Source of the DNA: Symbiodinium natans
Lineage: Eukaryota > Sar > Dinophyceae > Suessiales > Symbiodiniaceae
NCBI GenBank assembly: GCA_905221605.1
Contig: CAJNDS010001336.1
Location: 358,473-372,472 of the forward strand
Length of the DNA: 14,000 nt
Direction: 5' to 3'
Made by a program: the position numbers and the translations under genes
The notes under the pieces: model-generated
What the model was told of the DNA's origin: nothing
Seen by the model: the letters and a program-made list of their open reading frames with translations, nothing else
Databases searched by the model: none
Part shown: positions 1-7,839 of the stretch, piece by piece
How positions within the stretch are numbered: the stretch's first letter is position 1
Layout: each line of letters opens with the position of its first letter

Positions 1-64
1 TCAGGGTTTACGGTTTAGGATTCCAGGATATGGAACATCCTAACGCCCAAAACCCATCGCCCAC

Positions 65-115
65 CTTGCTTCTTCGTAGGTCGTTGCTGTGAACCCCATG
101 AAACGCCTCAGCAGC
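65..115 (-). CDS. Candidate short exon
   Basis: Starts after CAGTCTGCTAG and ends at AAG|GTGGGC. It reads LLRRFMGFTATTYEEA (51 nt, entry and exit phases consistent with splicing). No family recognised. Confidence 0.33.
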
Positions 116-151
116 CTAGCAGACTGAGGTGTTGAGTTCGAACCCTTGAAC

Positions 152-276
152 CCTCAACCTTAGGGTTTAGGGTTTAGGGGCTTAGGGCTTAGGGCTTAGG
201 GCTTAGGGCTTAGGGTTTAGGGTTTAGGGTTTAGGGGCTTAGGGTTTAGGGGTTTAGGGCTTAGGGTCCTAGGCTG
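152..276 (+). repeat. TTTAGGG/CTTAGGG array
   Basis: Tandem seven- and eight-base telomere-like units, first TTTAGGG then CTTAGGG-dominated. It faces a CCCTAAA array at 369-495, so the two form an inverted pair around a ~90-nt unique island. Confidence 0.95.
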
Positions 277-296
277 CGCATCCAGGCGTTTAGGGT

Positions 297-342
297 TAGA
301 GGGGCTTCGTCCAAAACTGCCCACAGCCTTCGGGCTTGGGAC
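297..342 (-). CDS. Candidate short exon
   Basis: Follows CGGTCCCCAG and reads SQARRLWAVLDEAPL. It sits between oppositely oriented telomere-like arrays. No family recognised. Confidence 0.3.
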
Positions 343-368
343 CTGGGGACCGGGACACTGAGATAGGG

Positions 369-495
369 CCCCTAAACCCTAGACCCTAGACCCTAAACCC
401 TAAACCCTAAACCACCCTAAACCCTAAACCCTAAACCCTAAACCCTAAACCCTAAACCCTAAACCCTAAACCCTAAACCCTAAACCCTAGACCCT
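369..495 (-). repeat. CCCTAAA array
   Basis: Nearly perfect CCCTAAA tandem units on the plus strand. Confidence 0.95.
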
Positions 496-1210
496 GAGCC
501 TTGCTCTGGGCTGAGGAATCAGGGTCCCATTCAACTAGCATGGGTAGTTTGGAGGGTAGATCGTAGCTAAGACCCGGTTTGGGGGCGGAGGTGTATGGGA
601 ACCTGGCAAGGATGTAAGCGCGCAATGGAAGACCCCAGACTTGTAGGGTTTAGGGTTTAGCTGGGAGAGGGGAACTGGGGCTTAGGGCTCAGGCAGATTT
701 TCCAGAGACTTAATCTACTAATTGCTTTAACAAATTCTTCCTTAGGGTAATACAGGGATTATTATTGTTCATTCTTTTGGGCTTCTTAAGCAAATGGTAG
801 TAATTGGGGCTTCGAATCTCCAGATTCAGGGCTCCTGTGTGAAATCGTCTCGCGTCTCCCTGACAGGAGCAGCGAAGGTCATCGCAGCCACTGCCACAAC
901 CACTCCCCCCACCCGTGGCGCAATTTCGGCATCTTTGCATGGCGTGCTGCAGCTTTCGGAATCTGGGGTTTAGGGTGTGGGTGTAGGCCCTAAAAAGCCT
1001 ATGACAAACCGTCCGGGTTGTCCGATTTAGGGCATCGGTTAGGGTTTGGGGTATTCTGTGACATCTCCTTTTAGGTATGCCTGGGGGCTTTCGGGTGCCA
1101 AGCGGGGTTCAATACGCAGAGCCCGGTGGGGAGGGTTGGTGGCACATCGCCGTACCTGCTTCATCCTGGAACAGTGGCCTGAGAGCCCTGGCTTTAGGGT
1201 TTTAGGGTTC

Positions 1211-1434
1211 GACTTCACTCAAACAGAAGCAACTTCTCAAGGCGGAACCGACCGCTGTCCATGGCGGTCCAGGGCACTGTTGCAGGTATACCTGCCGAGG
1301 CGATGCGCCTGGTGTTCCACAGGAAGACCATGACGCATTCTAAAGGCAGGCAGGCTCGAGACGCAGGCTTCTTCATGCACAAGTACCCTACCTTGCAAAT
1401 CCATTACATACTTTCAGGGGGTTGTCCAACATGA
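1211..1434 (+). CDS. Candidate terminal exon with ubiquitin-like C-terminal half
   Basis: Plus frame ending at TGA 1432-1434. It reads AVQGTVAGIPAEAMRLVFHR, then KTMTHSKGRQARDAGFFMHK and YPTLQIHYILSGG. GIPAEAMRLVFHRK lines up with the GIPP-x-QQRLIFAGK segment of ubiquitin-like folds, and TLQIHYILSGG with the last strand and Gly-Gly end. A CAG|G acceptor-like site precedes GTATACC at 1286. A preceding island, 1076-1190, after a pyrimidine-rich CTCCTTTTAG, reads MPGGFRVPSGVQYAEPGGEG on the same strand. The minus strand is also open, so homology is the main argument. Confidence 0.38.
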
Positions 1435-1504
1435 GGGAAGTAAGACTGAACGTGTAAAAAGCGCCCGGCTATGAGACAAGCCCCCCACCCCCCAACCCAC
1501 CTAC

Positions 1505-1571
1505 CGTGAGCTTCTCCAGCCCTTGGCCCAGAAACCTGCCGAGCTTAACTCCCAGAACCGACGCCGAAACC
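1505..1571 (-). CDS. Candidate exon with GTAGGT donor
   Basis: Starts after AGAGCTTAG and reads VSASVLGVKLGRFLGQGLEK then LT, ending at a strong GTAGGT donor (1504 downward). Length 67 nt, entry phase 2 and exit phase 0. The acceptor lies in degenerate telomere-like repeat (1572-1640). The plus strand reads TYRELLQPLAQKPAELNSQN but lacks matching splice sites. Confidence 0.4.
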
Positions 1572-1851
1572 CTAAGCTCTAAACCCTGCGAACCCTTGAA
1601 CCCTAAATCCTAAACCCTAAACCCTCAGAACACCCTGAAAGCCCTAAAAGGAGGCCCTAACTAGGACATGGTTGGGATAGTACCAAAAAATCTACATGTG
1701 CATTCAATATTGAGTTCAAGTACCCTTAACAATTAAAAAGCAACCCCGCGGTGACAAAGCTAAACTCCTCAACGCCCGGCGCTCATTGGAAGAACTCAGG
1801 GTGCCTACGGTGGCATTCCTGCCGGACGTACTGGCGCTGCTTGTCCTTGGG

Positions 1852-1960
1852 TTCGGGTTTGGGGTTTGGGGTTTGGGGTTTAGGGTTTAGGGCTTGGGGT
1901 TTAGGGTTTAGGCTTGGGGTTTAGGGTTTAGGCTTAGGGTTTAGGCTTTTGGGTTTAGGG
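1852..1960 (+). repeat. GGGTTTG/TTTAGGG degenerate array
   Basis: Mixed GGGTTTG, TTTAGGG and CTTAGGG-like units. Confidence 0.85.
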
Positions 1961-2095
1961 TAACCCCCTCAAGGGTTTCGGGCTTTCAGGGCTGTTAGGG
2001 TTGAGGGCTGGCGACTGTGGGCTCCCGTAGGCTCCCGTATAGTGGTTTAGGGTTTAGGGTTTGGGGTCTTTCTAAAGAGCAACTCTAAACCAAAG

Positions 2096-2410
2096 GTGGA
2101 GTTCCTAACACTTCTGACAGGGGGGCGGGCGGGACTTCGAAGGTATAGGCCAAACTCGACACCCCCAAAAAGACCCAGACCCCAAAACCTCAAAGTGGAA
2201 GGAAGAGTCTGGAAGAGCTTGAAAAACCTCGCCCGAAAAGCCCCATCCCCTAAACCTTTCCTGTCCCATATTGATTTAAAACTTTACCGACTTCACAGTT
2301 CAAGGCCAATTTTTCGCGGTTCAAGGGCCATCGCCGTTTACACAGCCGCGCAGACTCCCTCCATCCAGCCTCAAGAGCTCTCTAGCTTTGTTGGGCCGAT
2401 GCTGCGAGCT
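2096..2410 (+). CDS. Possible coding region, low support
   Basis: Plus frame open for over 100 codons, with a plausible part near its end (AIAVYTAAQTPSIQPQELSS). The minus strand also gives RPNKARELLRLDGGSLRGCV at 2290-2400. Nothing decides between them, and no family is recognised. Confidence 0.2.
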
Positions 2411-2507
2411 CAGGGTTTAGGGTTTAGGGTTTAGGGTTTAGGGTTTAGGGTTTAGGGTTTAGGGTTTAGGGTTTAGGGTGTAGGGTTTAGGGTTTAGGGT
2501 TTAGGGT
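2410..2507 (+). repeat. TTTAGGG array
   Basis: About 14 near-perfect units, adjoining the candidate exon at 2508. Confidence 0.97.
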
Positions 2508-2637
2508 CTCGGTAGCTCCATTCGTTTTGGTATGCTTCGGTGAAGGCGGGGAAGGTTGCAAGGTGCTGGATCAAAGATCGGCACTCCGCCTGACTGACGT
2601 CCTCGTAGGCCAAAACCCATGTCCACCGCGCGACGGA
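2508..2637 (-). CDS. Candidate exon between two telomere-like arrays
   Basis: Reads ARWTWVLAYEDVSQAECRSL then IQHLATFPAFTEAYQNEWSYR, a convincing helical protein segment with about 70% G/C at third positions. An AG|G acceptor inside (exon start 2601) would give DVSQAEC as the first residues. The array 2410-2507 follows directly at its 3' end and the array 2640-2715 precedes it. No family recognised. The plus strand is also open. Confidence 0.4.
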
Positions 2638-2712
2638 GGGTTTAGGGTTTAGGGTTTAGGGTTTAGGGTGTAGGGTGTAGGGTTTAGGGTTTAGGGTTTA
2701 GGGTTTAGGGTC
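2637..2712 (+). repeat. TTTAGGG array with flanking 8-nt direct repeat
   Basis: About ten units. GACGGAGG occurs at both edges (2632-2639 and 2716-2723). Confidence 0.95.
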
Positions 2713-2717
2713 TATGA

Positions 2718-2963
2718 CGGAGGCAGCCGGAGCGTCCCTTCTGGGCCCACGCCCTTGCCCCACCCGCCACGGCCGCATGCCGGTGCAGCGACTACGCGCT
2801 GATCCACTGGAGCCCTAGCTTTGGGGTGCCCTTTGTGCTGTCTTTGTATGCGCCCCTTAAACGCCTTTTCGTTCAGCCAATCTCAGCAGATACAAGTGAA
2901 CGAAATGAACGCGTGGTAGCGACAGACAGAAGACAATGGGGTGCAAAAAAGGGTGCCGTTTAA
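2718..2963 (+). CDS. Candidate plus-strand ORF, no start codon
   Basis: An 82-codon frame, open after the TGA at 2715 and closed by TAA at 2961. It includes QPERPFWAHALAPPATAACR and YALIHWSPSFGVPFVLSLYA, with GC-rich third positions at its start. An AG|G boundary lies at 2722. Joining to the other copy of GACGGAGG (2632-2639) would give an upstream MSTARR start. The opposite strand is also open in pieces, so this stays tentative. Confidence 0.3.
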   Translation, partial: RRQPERPFWAHALAPPATAACRCSDYALIHWSPSFGVPFVLSLYAPLKRLFVQPISADTSERNERVVATDRRQWGAKKGAV

Positions 2964-3047
2964 TACACTACTTTTAAGGCCCTTGTTTGGACACCTTTAT
3001 AAACTTCAGAATATTGGAAACGCATAAATTTCATAACCTACAACTTT

Positions 3048-3170
3048 TAAACCCCAAACCCTAAACCCTAACAGTAAGCCCTAAGCCCTAAGCCCCCTAA
3101 GCCCTAAGCCCTAAGCCCTAAGCCCTAAGCCCTAAGCCCAACCCTAAGCCCTAAACCCCCCCCCCCCCAC
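3048..3170 (-). repeat. CCCTAAA/CCCTAAG array ending in poly-C
   Basis: CCCTAAG units dominate the centre. The array ends in a run of C at about 3157-3169. Confidence 0.93.
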
Positions 3171-3179
3171 GCCCCCTCA

Positions 3180-3246
3180 ACAAAAGAACGCTGGGTGCGG
3201 CCCCAGGAGCCCGAGATGTGACGGACTCCAGGTGCGCCCAGTCCAC
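3180..3246 (-). CDS. Candidate exon after repeated AAG|GTGGACT site
   Basis: Starts after GGACAAG with GTGGACTGG and reads VDWAHLESVTSRAPGAAPSV then LLLRGR, running into poly-C. Three degenerate copies of its 5' boundary (CTTCC..GGCAAGGTGGACT) lie upstream at 3378-3400, 3439-3462 and 3558-3580. No family recognised. Confidence 0.35.
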
Positions 3247-3267
3247 CTTGTCCGGGGGGAAGAGATT

Positions 3268-3900
3268 TGGGGTTTAGAGGGGGTTTAGGGTTTAGGGCTA
3301 GGGTTTAGGGTTTAGGGGTTAGGGTTTAGGGTTTAGGGTTTAGTGTTTAGTGTTTAGGGGGTTTGGGGCTTAGGGTTCAGTCCACCTTGCCCCGGAAGAG
3401 GGGGGGGGGGTAGACTTCTGGTTGAGGGTTAAGGGATTTAGTCCACCTTGTCGGGGGGGGAGTTTGGGGTCTGGGCTTTTAGGGGGTGAGGGTGTTAGGG
3501 GCTGAGAGATTTAGGGTTTAGGGTTCTGGAGTTTAGGGGTTTGAGAAAGTTCGGGGCCAGTCCTTCTTGCCCGGGAAGAGCTGGGATTTTGGGGGTTACG
3601 GGGCTTAGGGTTTAGGGGCTTAGGGTTTAGGGGCGTAGGGTTTAGGGACTTACGGTTTAGCATTTGTCGGGGAAGTTTTGGGGTCTGGGGTTACTCAGGG
3701 ATGTTCAGGGGCTCAGGGCCTCAGAGATGTAGGGTTTTAGGATTTAGGGTCTTAGGGTTTAGGGTTTTGAGTTAAGGGTTTTCGTGGCTTAGTTTGGGGT
3801 TCTAGGGCTTTAGACTTGTGGGGGAGGAGTTTTGGGGTCTGGAGTGGGTTGTAGGGTTTGGGGGTTGAGGCCTTAGGGGCTTAAGGGTAGAGGGTTTACG
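3268..3900 (+). repeat. Long degenerate TTTAGGG-like region
   Basis: About 630 nt of diverged TTTAGGG, TTTAGGGG and TTTTAGG units, interrupted by three copies of a CAGTCCACCTTG-type motif. It ends in a G-run (3903-3921). No gene is seen inside. Confidence 0.85.
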
Positions 3901-3929
3901 GGGTGGGGGGGGGGGGGGGGGGCGGACTG

Positions 3930-4217
3930 CGATGCAAGGTGCAAATGCAGGTTGGCTCAGCCACATCGGTAGCTGCAGCCACGGTGGCTCACCAGCTGTC
4001 TCGCGCTCGCGAGCTTGGAACTGTTGACCACAGGAGCTGGCGGAAAACCCGCGCAGTCGTGTGGAGACAGGCGGTCAATTCGTGCTGCTACGCAGCGAAT
4101 GGCCCAGCTACGATCACTGCTGGGCGAATGGATAAGAGGATGAGCTAAATGGTGGTTCTGGCGCTCTTGCACCTGATATGGCCACGAGGCAGCAGGCCGC
4201 CAACCATAATTCCGCAC
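3930..4217 (-). CDS. Candidate coding island, strand unsure
   Basis: A GC-rich island of about 290 nt between arrays. On minus it is open for 86 codons, including DRLSPHDCAGFPPAPVVNSS and KLASARQL followed by a GTGAGC donor-like site at about 3986. On plus it is open as HQLSRARELGTVDHRSWRKT. Neither matches a family that I recognise. The donor-like site and the strand of the neighbours favour minus weakly. Confidence 0.25.
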
Positions 4218-4230
4218 GAACTTTTGGAGC

Positions 4231-4290
4231 TGTGATGTAACCCTAAACCCTAAACCCTAAACCCTAAACCCTAAACCCTAAACCCGAAAC
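4231..4290 (-). repeat. CCCTAAA array
   Basis: About eight units, following the island at 3930-4217. Confidence 0.93.
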
Positions 4291-4445
4291 CCCAAATTCT
4301 AAGCCAACTCACAAATACAGGTGCGGACTCCATCTCGGCGGGTTACGGGCTTCGGGCGGGTGAGTCAAGGCAGATCACAGCCTGTAGCCCTGCACCTCCG
4401 CACAAGGCAAATATGCACAATCATTCAGGAGAGGCCCTTTTTTTT

Positions 4446-4612
4446 AAGGGTTTAGGGATTAGGGTTTAGGGTTCAGGGTTCAGGGTTTAGGGTTCAGGGT
4501 TCAGGGTTTAGGGTTCAGGGTTCAGGGTTCAGGGTTCAGGGTTCAGGGTTCAGGGTTCAGGGTTCAGGGTTCAGGGTTTAGGGTTTAGGGTTTAGGGTTT
4601 AGGGTTTAGGGG
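4446..4612 (+). repeat. TTTAGGG/TTCAGGG array
   Basis: The core is TTCAGGG-dominated, flanked by TTTAGGG units. Confidence 0.95.
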
Positions 4613-4678
4613 TATTCTTGAAGGGTAGAATAGGACACGCTGCTCGCTCGGCTTCCATCACAGGAGTCTTCACAACCC
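4613..4678 (-). CDS. Candidate exon, unknown protein
   Basis: Begins after GGAATCAG and reads VVKTPVMEAERAACPILPFK then NT before running into the TTTAGGG/TTCAGGG array at 4446-4612. Helical composition. No family is recognised, and no donor is obvious before the array. Confidence 0.33.
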
Positions 4679-4689
4679 CTGATTCCTAA

Positions 4690-5025
4690 ACACCTAGTAC
4701 CCCTAAAGCCCAACGACCGGAAAAAAACCCTACAAGCCCCCATAAGCCGCCGTAAGCCACTAAGCCCCTAAGACCCCTAAACCCCTAAAAACCAAAAACC
4801 CTAAGCCCACCAAAACTCAAAACCCAATCCCCAAAACAGCCCTAAAACCCTGAACCCCAAAGCCCTAAAACCTCAAAAAACCCCTAAAACCTATAGCCCT
4901 AAACCCCTTAACCCGTCTAACCACCGCCCCCCCCCCCCCCCCCCCCCAAACAAAAAAAGAAAATCTGGCCCTAAACCCTAAATCCTAAACCCCTTAAAAA
5001 AACCCCTAGAAAGACGCCCCCCAAA
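4690..5025 (-). repeat. Degenerate CCCTAAA-like low-complexity stretch with poly-C
   Basis: Diverged CCCTAAA and CCCTAAAA-like units, with a poly-C run of about 20 at 4927-4947 followed by A-rich sequence. No gene is seen here. Confidence 0.8.
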
Positions 5026-5036
5026 AGAACTCCTTC

Positions 5037-5113
5037 TTTCTGCCGGCCGCGGTGCAGGCTCAGCGCTGCGGTCCAGCTGAGTCTCTTCAGGGTCGGACCA
5101 ATCCTGGAAGTAC
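5037..5113 (-). CDS. Candidate exon beside duplicated splice site
   Basis: Starts after CCAGCTCAG with GTACTTCCAGG and reads YFQDWSDPEETQLDRSAEPA then PRPAERRSSF. The composition is acidic then basic, with no recognised family. Its first 24 nt recur across the telomere-like array at 5330-5350, also behind an AG (CTTCAG). The plus strand is open too (FCRPRCRLSAAVQLSLFRVG), so strand is uncertain. The 3' boundary is probably near 5037-5045. Confidence 0.38.
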
Positions 5114-5117
5114 CTGA

Positions 5118-5329
5118 GCTGGGGCTTAGGGTTTAGGGTTTAGGGTTTAGGGTTTAGGGTTTAGGGTTTAGGGTTTAGGGTTTAGGGGTTTAGGGTTTAG
5201 GGTTTAGGGTTTAGGGTTTAGGGTTTAGGGTTTAGGGTTTAGGGTTTAGGGTTTAGGGTTTAGGGTTTAGGGTTTAGGGTTTAGGGTTTAGGGTTTAGGG
5301 TTTAGGGTTTAGGGTTTAGGGTTTAGGGT
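5118..5329 (+). repeat. Longest pure TTTAGGG array
   Basis: About 29 near-perfect units with one eight-base unit. It is flanked by 29-nt direct repeats at 5089-5117 and 5325-5353 that differ at two positions. Confidence 0.97.
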
Positions 5330-5705
5330 CAGACCAATCCTGCAAGTACCTGAAGGGCAGGGGTTCACGGTTTTTTGGGGTTGATGTTTCAGGGGTTTAG
5401 GGGTTCAGGGTTTTTAGGGTTTTGGGTTTAGGGTTCAGGGCTAGAAAGAAGGCCCAGGCAACTTAGTGGAAACTAGTGTTTGGAGGGGTGTAGGGTTTAG
5501 CTTTAAGGTTGTAGGAAAAGCCTCTTCGAAATCCCTGAACTCCTAAACCCTGCACCCCTAAACCCTAAACCCTAAACCCTGAATCCCAACTCTAACCTCC
5601 AATAAAACCTCTAGATCGTGTGGCGTAATATCTTCGCTCTGATACACTGTGCTTGATTGTACTCATTTATGCCACAACCCAACAAGTTCTTCTAGCGCAA
5701 CCTCC

Positions 5706-5802
5706 AGCCCTGAACCCTAAACCCTAAACCCTAAACCCTAAACCCTAAACCCTAAACCCTAAACCCTAAACCCTAAACCCTAAACCCTAAACCCTAAACC
5801 CT
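5706..5802 (-). repeat. CCCTAAA array
   Basis: About 13 units, immediately downstream of the TAA of the candidate exon at 5807. Confidence 0.96.
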
Positions 5803-5806
5803 ACAC

Positions 5807-5897
5807 TTATTTTGCAAGCAGCGCTTGGGCCTCGAAGTAGAGCAGGCTCGTGGGTGTGGGCATCGCGCTTTCGGCTGCTGGGAGTTTGGGGGCTTCG
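5807..5897 (-). CDS. Candidate terminal exon ending at TAA
   Basis: Reads PEAPKLPAAESAMPTPTSLL then YFEAQALLAK and stop TAA (5809-5807), only a few bases before a CCCTAAA array (5706-5801). Proline/alanine-rich start, helical end. The acceptor is not clear; candidates are the AAG triplets in the upstream CCCGAAG pair. It may end the gene whose exons lie at 6068-6998. The plus strand is also open but has a less protein-like composition. Confidence 0.4.
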
Positions 5898-5920
5898 GGC
5901 TTCGGGCGTGGTCGAGTTTG

Positions 5921-6052
5921 GTGTAGGGGTTTAGGGGTTTAGGGGGTTAGGGGTTTAGGGGTTAGGGGTTTACGGGTTTAGGGGTTTAGGGGTTTGGGGG
6001 GTTTAGGGGGTTTTACGGGTTTTACGGGTTTAGGGGTTTAGGGGTTTAGCGG
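5921..6052 (+). repeat. TTTAGGGG-type array
   Basis: Units are mostly eight bases (GGGGTTTA) with some TTTACGGG. Confidence 0.9.
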
Positions 6053-6067
6053 AGCGGTTTAGTGGCA

Positions 6068-6153
6068 GGGTTGGGTATAGTATGATGATCCCAATTGTCA
6101 AGTTCATCTGGCCCTCCAGGTTGTTTGCCGAGTGGCGATTCCTGTAGCGCCTC
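6068..6153 (-). CDS. Candidate exon, unknown protein
   Basis: Follows the acceptor CATCTGCCAG. Frame 0 reads EALQESPLGKQPGGPDELDN then WDHHTIPNP; a second frame reads RRYRNRHSANNLEGQMNLTI. The 3' boundary is not visible. A GA donor (GAGGGCC) near 6293 would match this exon's GAGGCGC start, following the direct-repeat rule seen in the ankyrin gene. Confidence 0.33.
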
Positions 6154-6299
6154 CTGGCAGATGCGTTGGGTTCGGTGGGCGGGATTTAGAACTTTTTGGC
6201 TCTAGTCTGAGAGATGGGAGGCTTCCTGCTTCATAAGAACAATGTTATACAAACCAAGGGGGGGGGGGGGGGGGGGGGGGAGGGGGCCCTCAACCCAAA

Positions 6300-6379
6300 C
6301 CCCGCACCCAATTGAGGTACATTGGACCATAAACCCTTGGAGGGTTCATGTGGCTGCCAAAGGACGCAGAGATATGAGC
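6300..6379 (-). CDS. Candidate exon, unknown protein
   Basis: Starts after CGACGGGCAG with GCTCATATC. Two frames are open: one reads AHISASFGSHMNPPRVYGPM then YLNWVRG, the other SYLCVLWQPHEPSKG. It could belong to the same gene as 6665-6998, but the joining phase is not settled. If the upstream donor is the GC in GAGCTC, the third frame would end quickly in LISLRPLAAT and stop. Confidence 0.3.
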
Positions 6380-6539
6380 CTGCCCGTCGCATGAAACATC
6401 TTTCACAAGAAAACCCTAAGCCCTAAACCGCAGAGCACCCCCAAGTATCCCGCAATGAGCCGAGGTTTAGGACCTGCCAGGGGGAAGGGGGGGGGGGGGC
6501 GGCATGGTACCGTGTTGGTAGGCCAGGTGTTGTGGGCAA

Positions 6540-6660
6540 TCTAGGAGTATAAACCTTAAACCATTAACCCTAACCTTAAACCCCAGACGCTCAACCCTAG
6601 ACCTTAAACCCTAAACCCTACACCCCAAACCCTCAACCCTGAACCCTAGACCTTTAAACC
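6540..6660 (-). repeat. Degenerate CCCTAAA-like repeat
   Basis: Mixed CCTTAAA, CCCTAAA and CCCTCAA units. Confidence 0.85.
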
Positions 6661-6664
6661 ACGA

Positions 6665-6998
6665 CCCCCGAGCTCTTGTTCTTGAATGCACGCCTGGCAC
6701 GTGCAGCGCCGGCGTGGATCAAACACGACCTGGGCCGCGCTTGACAGGGGCTTTGCGACTGGGGGTTTGGGGTTGAAGGTTTGGTTCATCCTAAACCCTG
6801 ACCCTAAACCCTAAACCCTAAACCCCAAACCCCAAACCCTAAACCCTAAACCCCAAACCCTAAACCCTCAACCCTAAACCCTACCCCTTTTAGTTCCAGT
6901 CCAGGCCATGAAAACCCTTTGAGCGGAGTCGTCCCAAAAACCCTGAGCCCCTGAGCACCTGAGCCAGCGGCCAGACGCCGTAGCAGCTCCTGAGCAGC
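6665..6998 (-). CDS. Candidate two-exon coding region with CxCxxC motif
   Basis: Exon 6998-6885 follows GTCGCGCAG and reads AAQELLRRLAAGSGAQGLRV, then FGTTPLKGFSWPGLELKG (38 codons, open). It ends at GTAGGG, where the telomere-like array begins. Exon 6729 downward follows GCGGCCCAG and reads VVFDPRRRCTCQACIQEQEL. Both junctions are phase 0, and the intron 6730-6884 is 155 nt, largely CCCTAAA-type repeat. The plus strand of the first exon has stops in all frames, which supports minus. The three cysteines could bind metal, but no family is recognised. The 3' end near 6665-6680 is not defined; a GC donor inside GAGCTC is possible. Confidence 0.45.
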
Positions 6999-7011
6999 CT
7001 GCGCGACAAGG

Positions 7012-7260
7012 AAGGGTTTGGGGTTTGAGGTTTTAAACGTTTAAGGGTTTGGGGTTTGGGGTTGGATTTAAGGGCTTAGAGGTTTAAGGGTTTGTAGTTT
7101 AATATTTAAGGGCTTGAGGAGGTGTAAGGATTTAAGGGTTTGAGCTTTACTTAGAAGATTAAGGATTTAAGGGCTCAGAGGTCTAAGGGTTTGGGGTTTT
7201 AGGTTTAAGGGCGTAGAGGTTTAAGGGTTTAAGGGTTTAAAGGTTTAAGGTTGGGGATGC
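7012..7260 (+). repeat. TTTAAGGG-type degenerate array
   Basis: A local variant with an extra A (GGGTTTAA), about 250 nt. No gene is seen. Confidence 0.85.
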
Positions 7261-7451
7261 TCTCTGATACAAACAGTCCTTAATGCTATCGTACCCCCCC
7301 CCATAATAATCCCTTAGGGTTTAGGGTTTAGGGTTTAGGGTTTAGGGACTCTTAGTGTAAGGGGGAACATCCCAAGCTTAAGGGTGGGCTTTAAGGCTTT
7401 AAGGACGGATTTAAGGGCTCGAGGCCTGAAGGCTTAAGGGTCTAAGGACTT

Positions 7452-7573
7452 GAGGTAGGGTTTAGGGTTTAGGGTTTATAGGGTTTATAGGGTTTACAGG
7501 GTTTAAATAGGGTTTATAGGGTTTGCAGGCTTTATAGGGCTTATAGGGCTTATAGGGTTTATAGGGTTTATAG
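7452..7573 (+). repeat. Nine-base TTTATAGGG array
   Basis: Tandem TTTATAGGG/CTTATAGGG units, a variant not used elsewhere in the window. Downstream, 7580-7660 is open on minus (GFGLRMIGWVFWLGGFGIFE), with weak support as coding. Confidence 0.88.
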
Positions 7574-7719
7574 ATTCGGGCGCAGCGGTTCGCCACCCTC
7601 AAAAATGCCAAAACCTCCCAACCAAAAAACCCAACCAATCATCCTGAGCCCGAAGCCCTCTTCACGGTTTAGGGTTCAGGGTTCAGGGTTCAGGGTTTAG
7701 GGTTCAGGGACTATTTTCG

Positions 7720-7830
7720 ATGATTTGCTTTAGAGCCCCCCCCCCCCAAAAAAAAAAAAAAAAAAGATCAAATCCCGATAGTACCCTTATAAGGATGGAT
7801 ATGCTTATTGAAGCTGCTATCTCAGGGCTT
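7720..7830. repeat. Poly-C/poly-A/CCTTATAAGG element, copy 1
   Basis: C12 (7736-7747), A18 (7748-7765), then the palindrome CCTTATAAGG at 7785-7794 and a similar tail ending CTCAG. It matches the arrangement in ankyrin intron 3. Confidence 0.65.
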
Positions 7831-7839
7831 AGGGTTTAG

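Noticed and set aside
710-940. Cys/Gly-rich minus ORF as a gene
   Set aside because: Open for 76 codons and partly protein-like (DDLRCSCQGDARRFHTGALN), but no splice sites, homology or codon bias were convincing enough to list it.
2300-2410. Calling one strand as the true gene
   Set aside because: Both strands give plausible peptides and no splice site decides, so it is left as a low-confidence entry.
5118-5329. Chromosome end or CRISPR array
   Set aside because: Arrays occur in both orientations inside genes, which excludes a terminal telomere here. Units are seven bases with no spacers, which excludes CRISPR.
6190-6207. Relict dinoflagellate spliced leader (CTTTTTGGCTCTAG)
   Set aside because: It resembles the end of the spliced leader only over about 11 of 13 bases and no retroposed cDNA follows, so the match is too weak.
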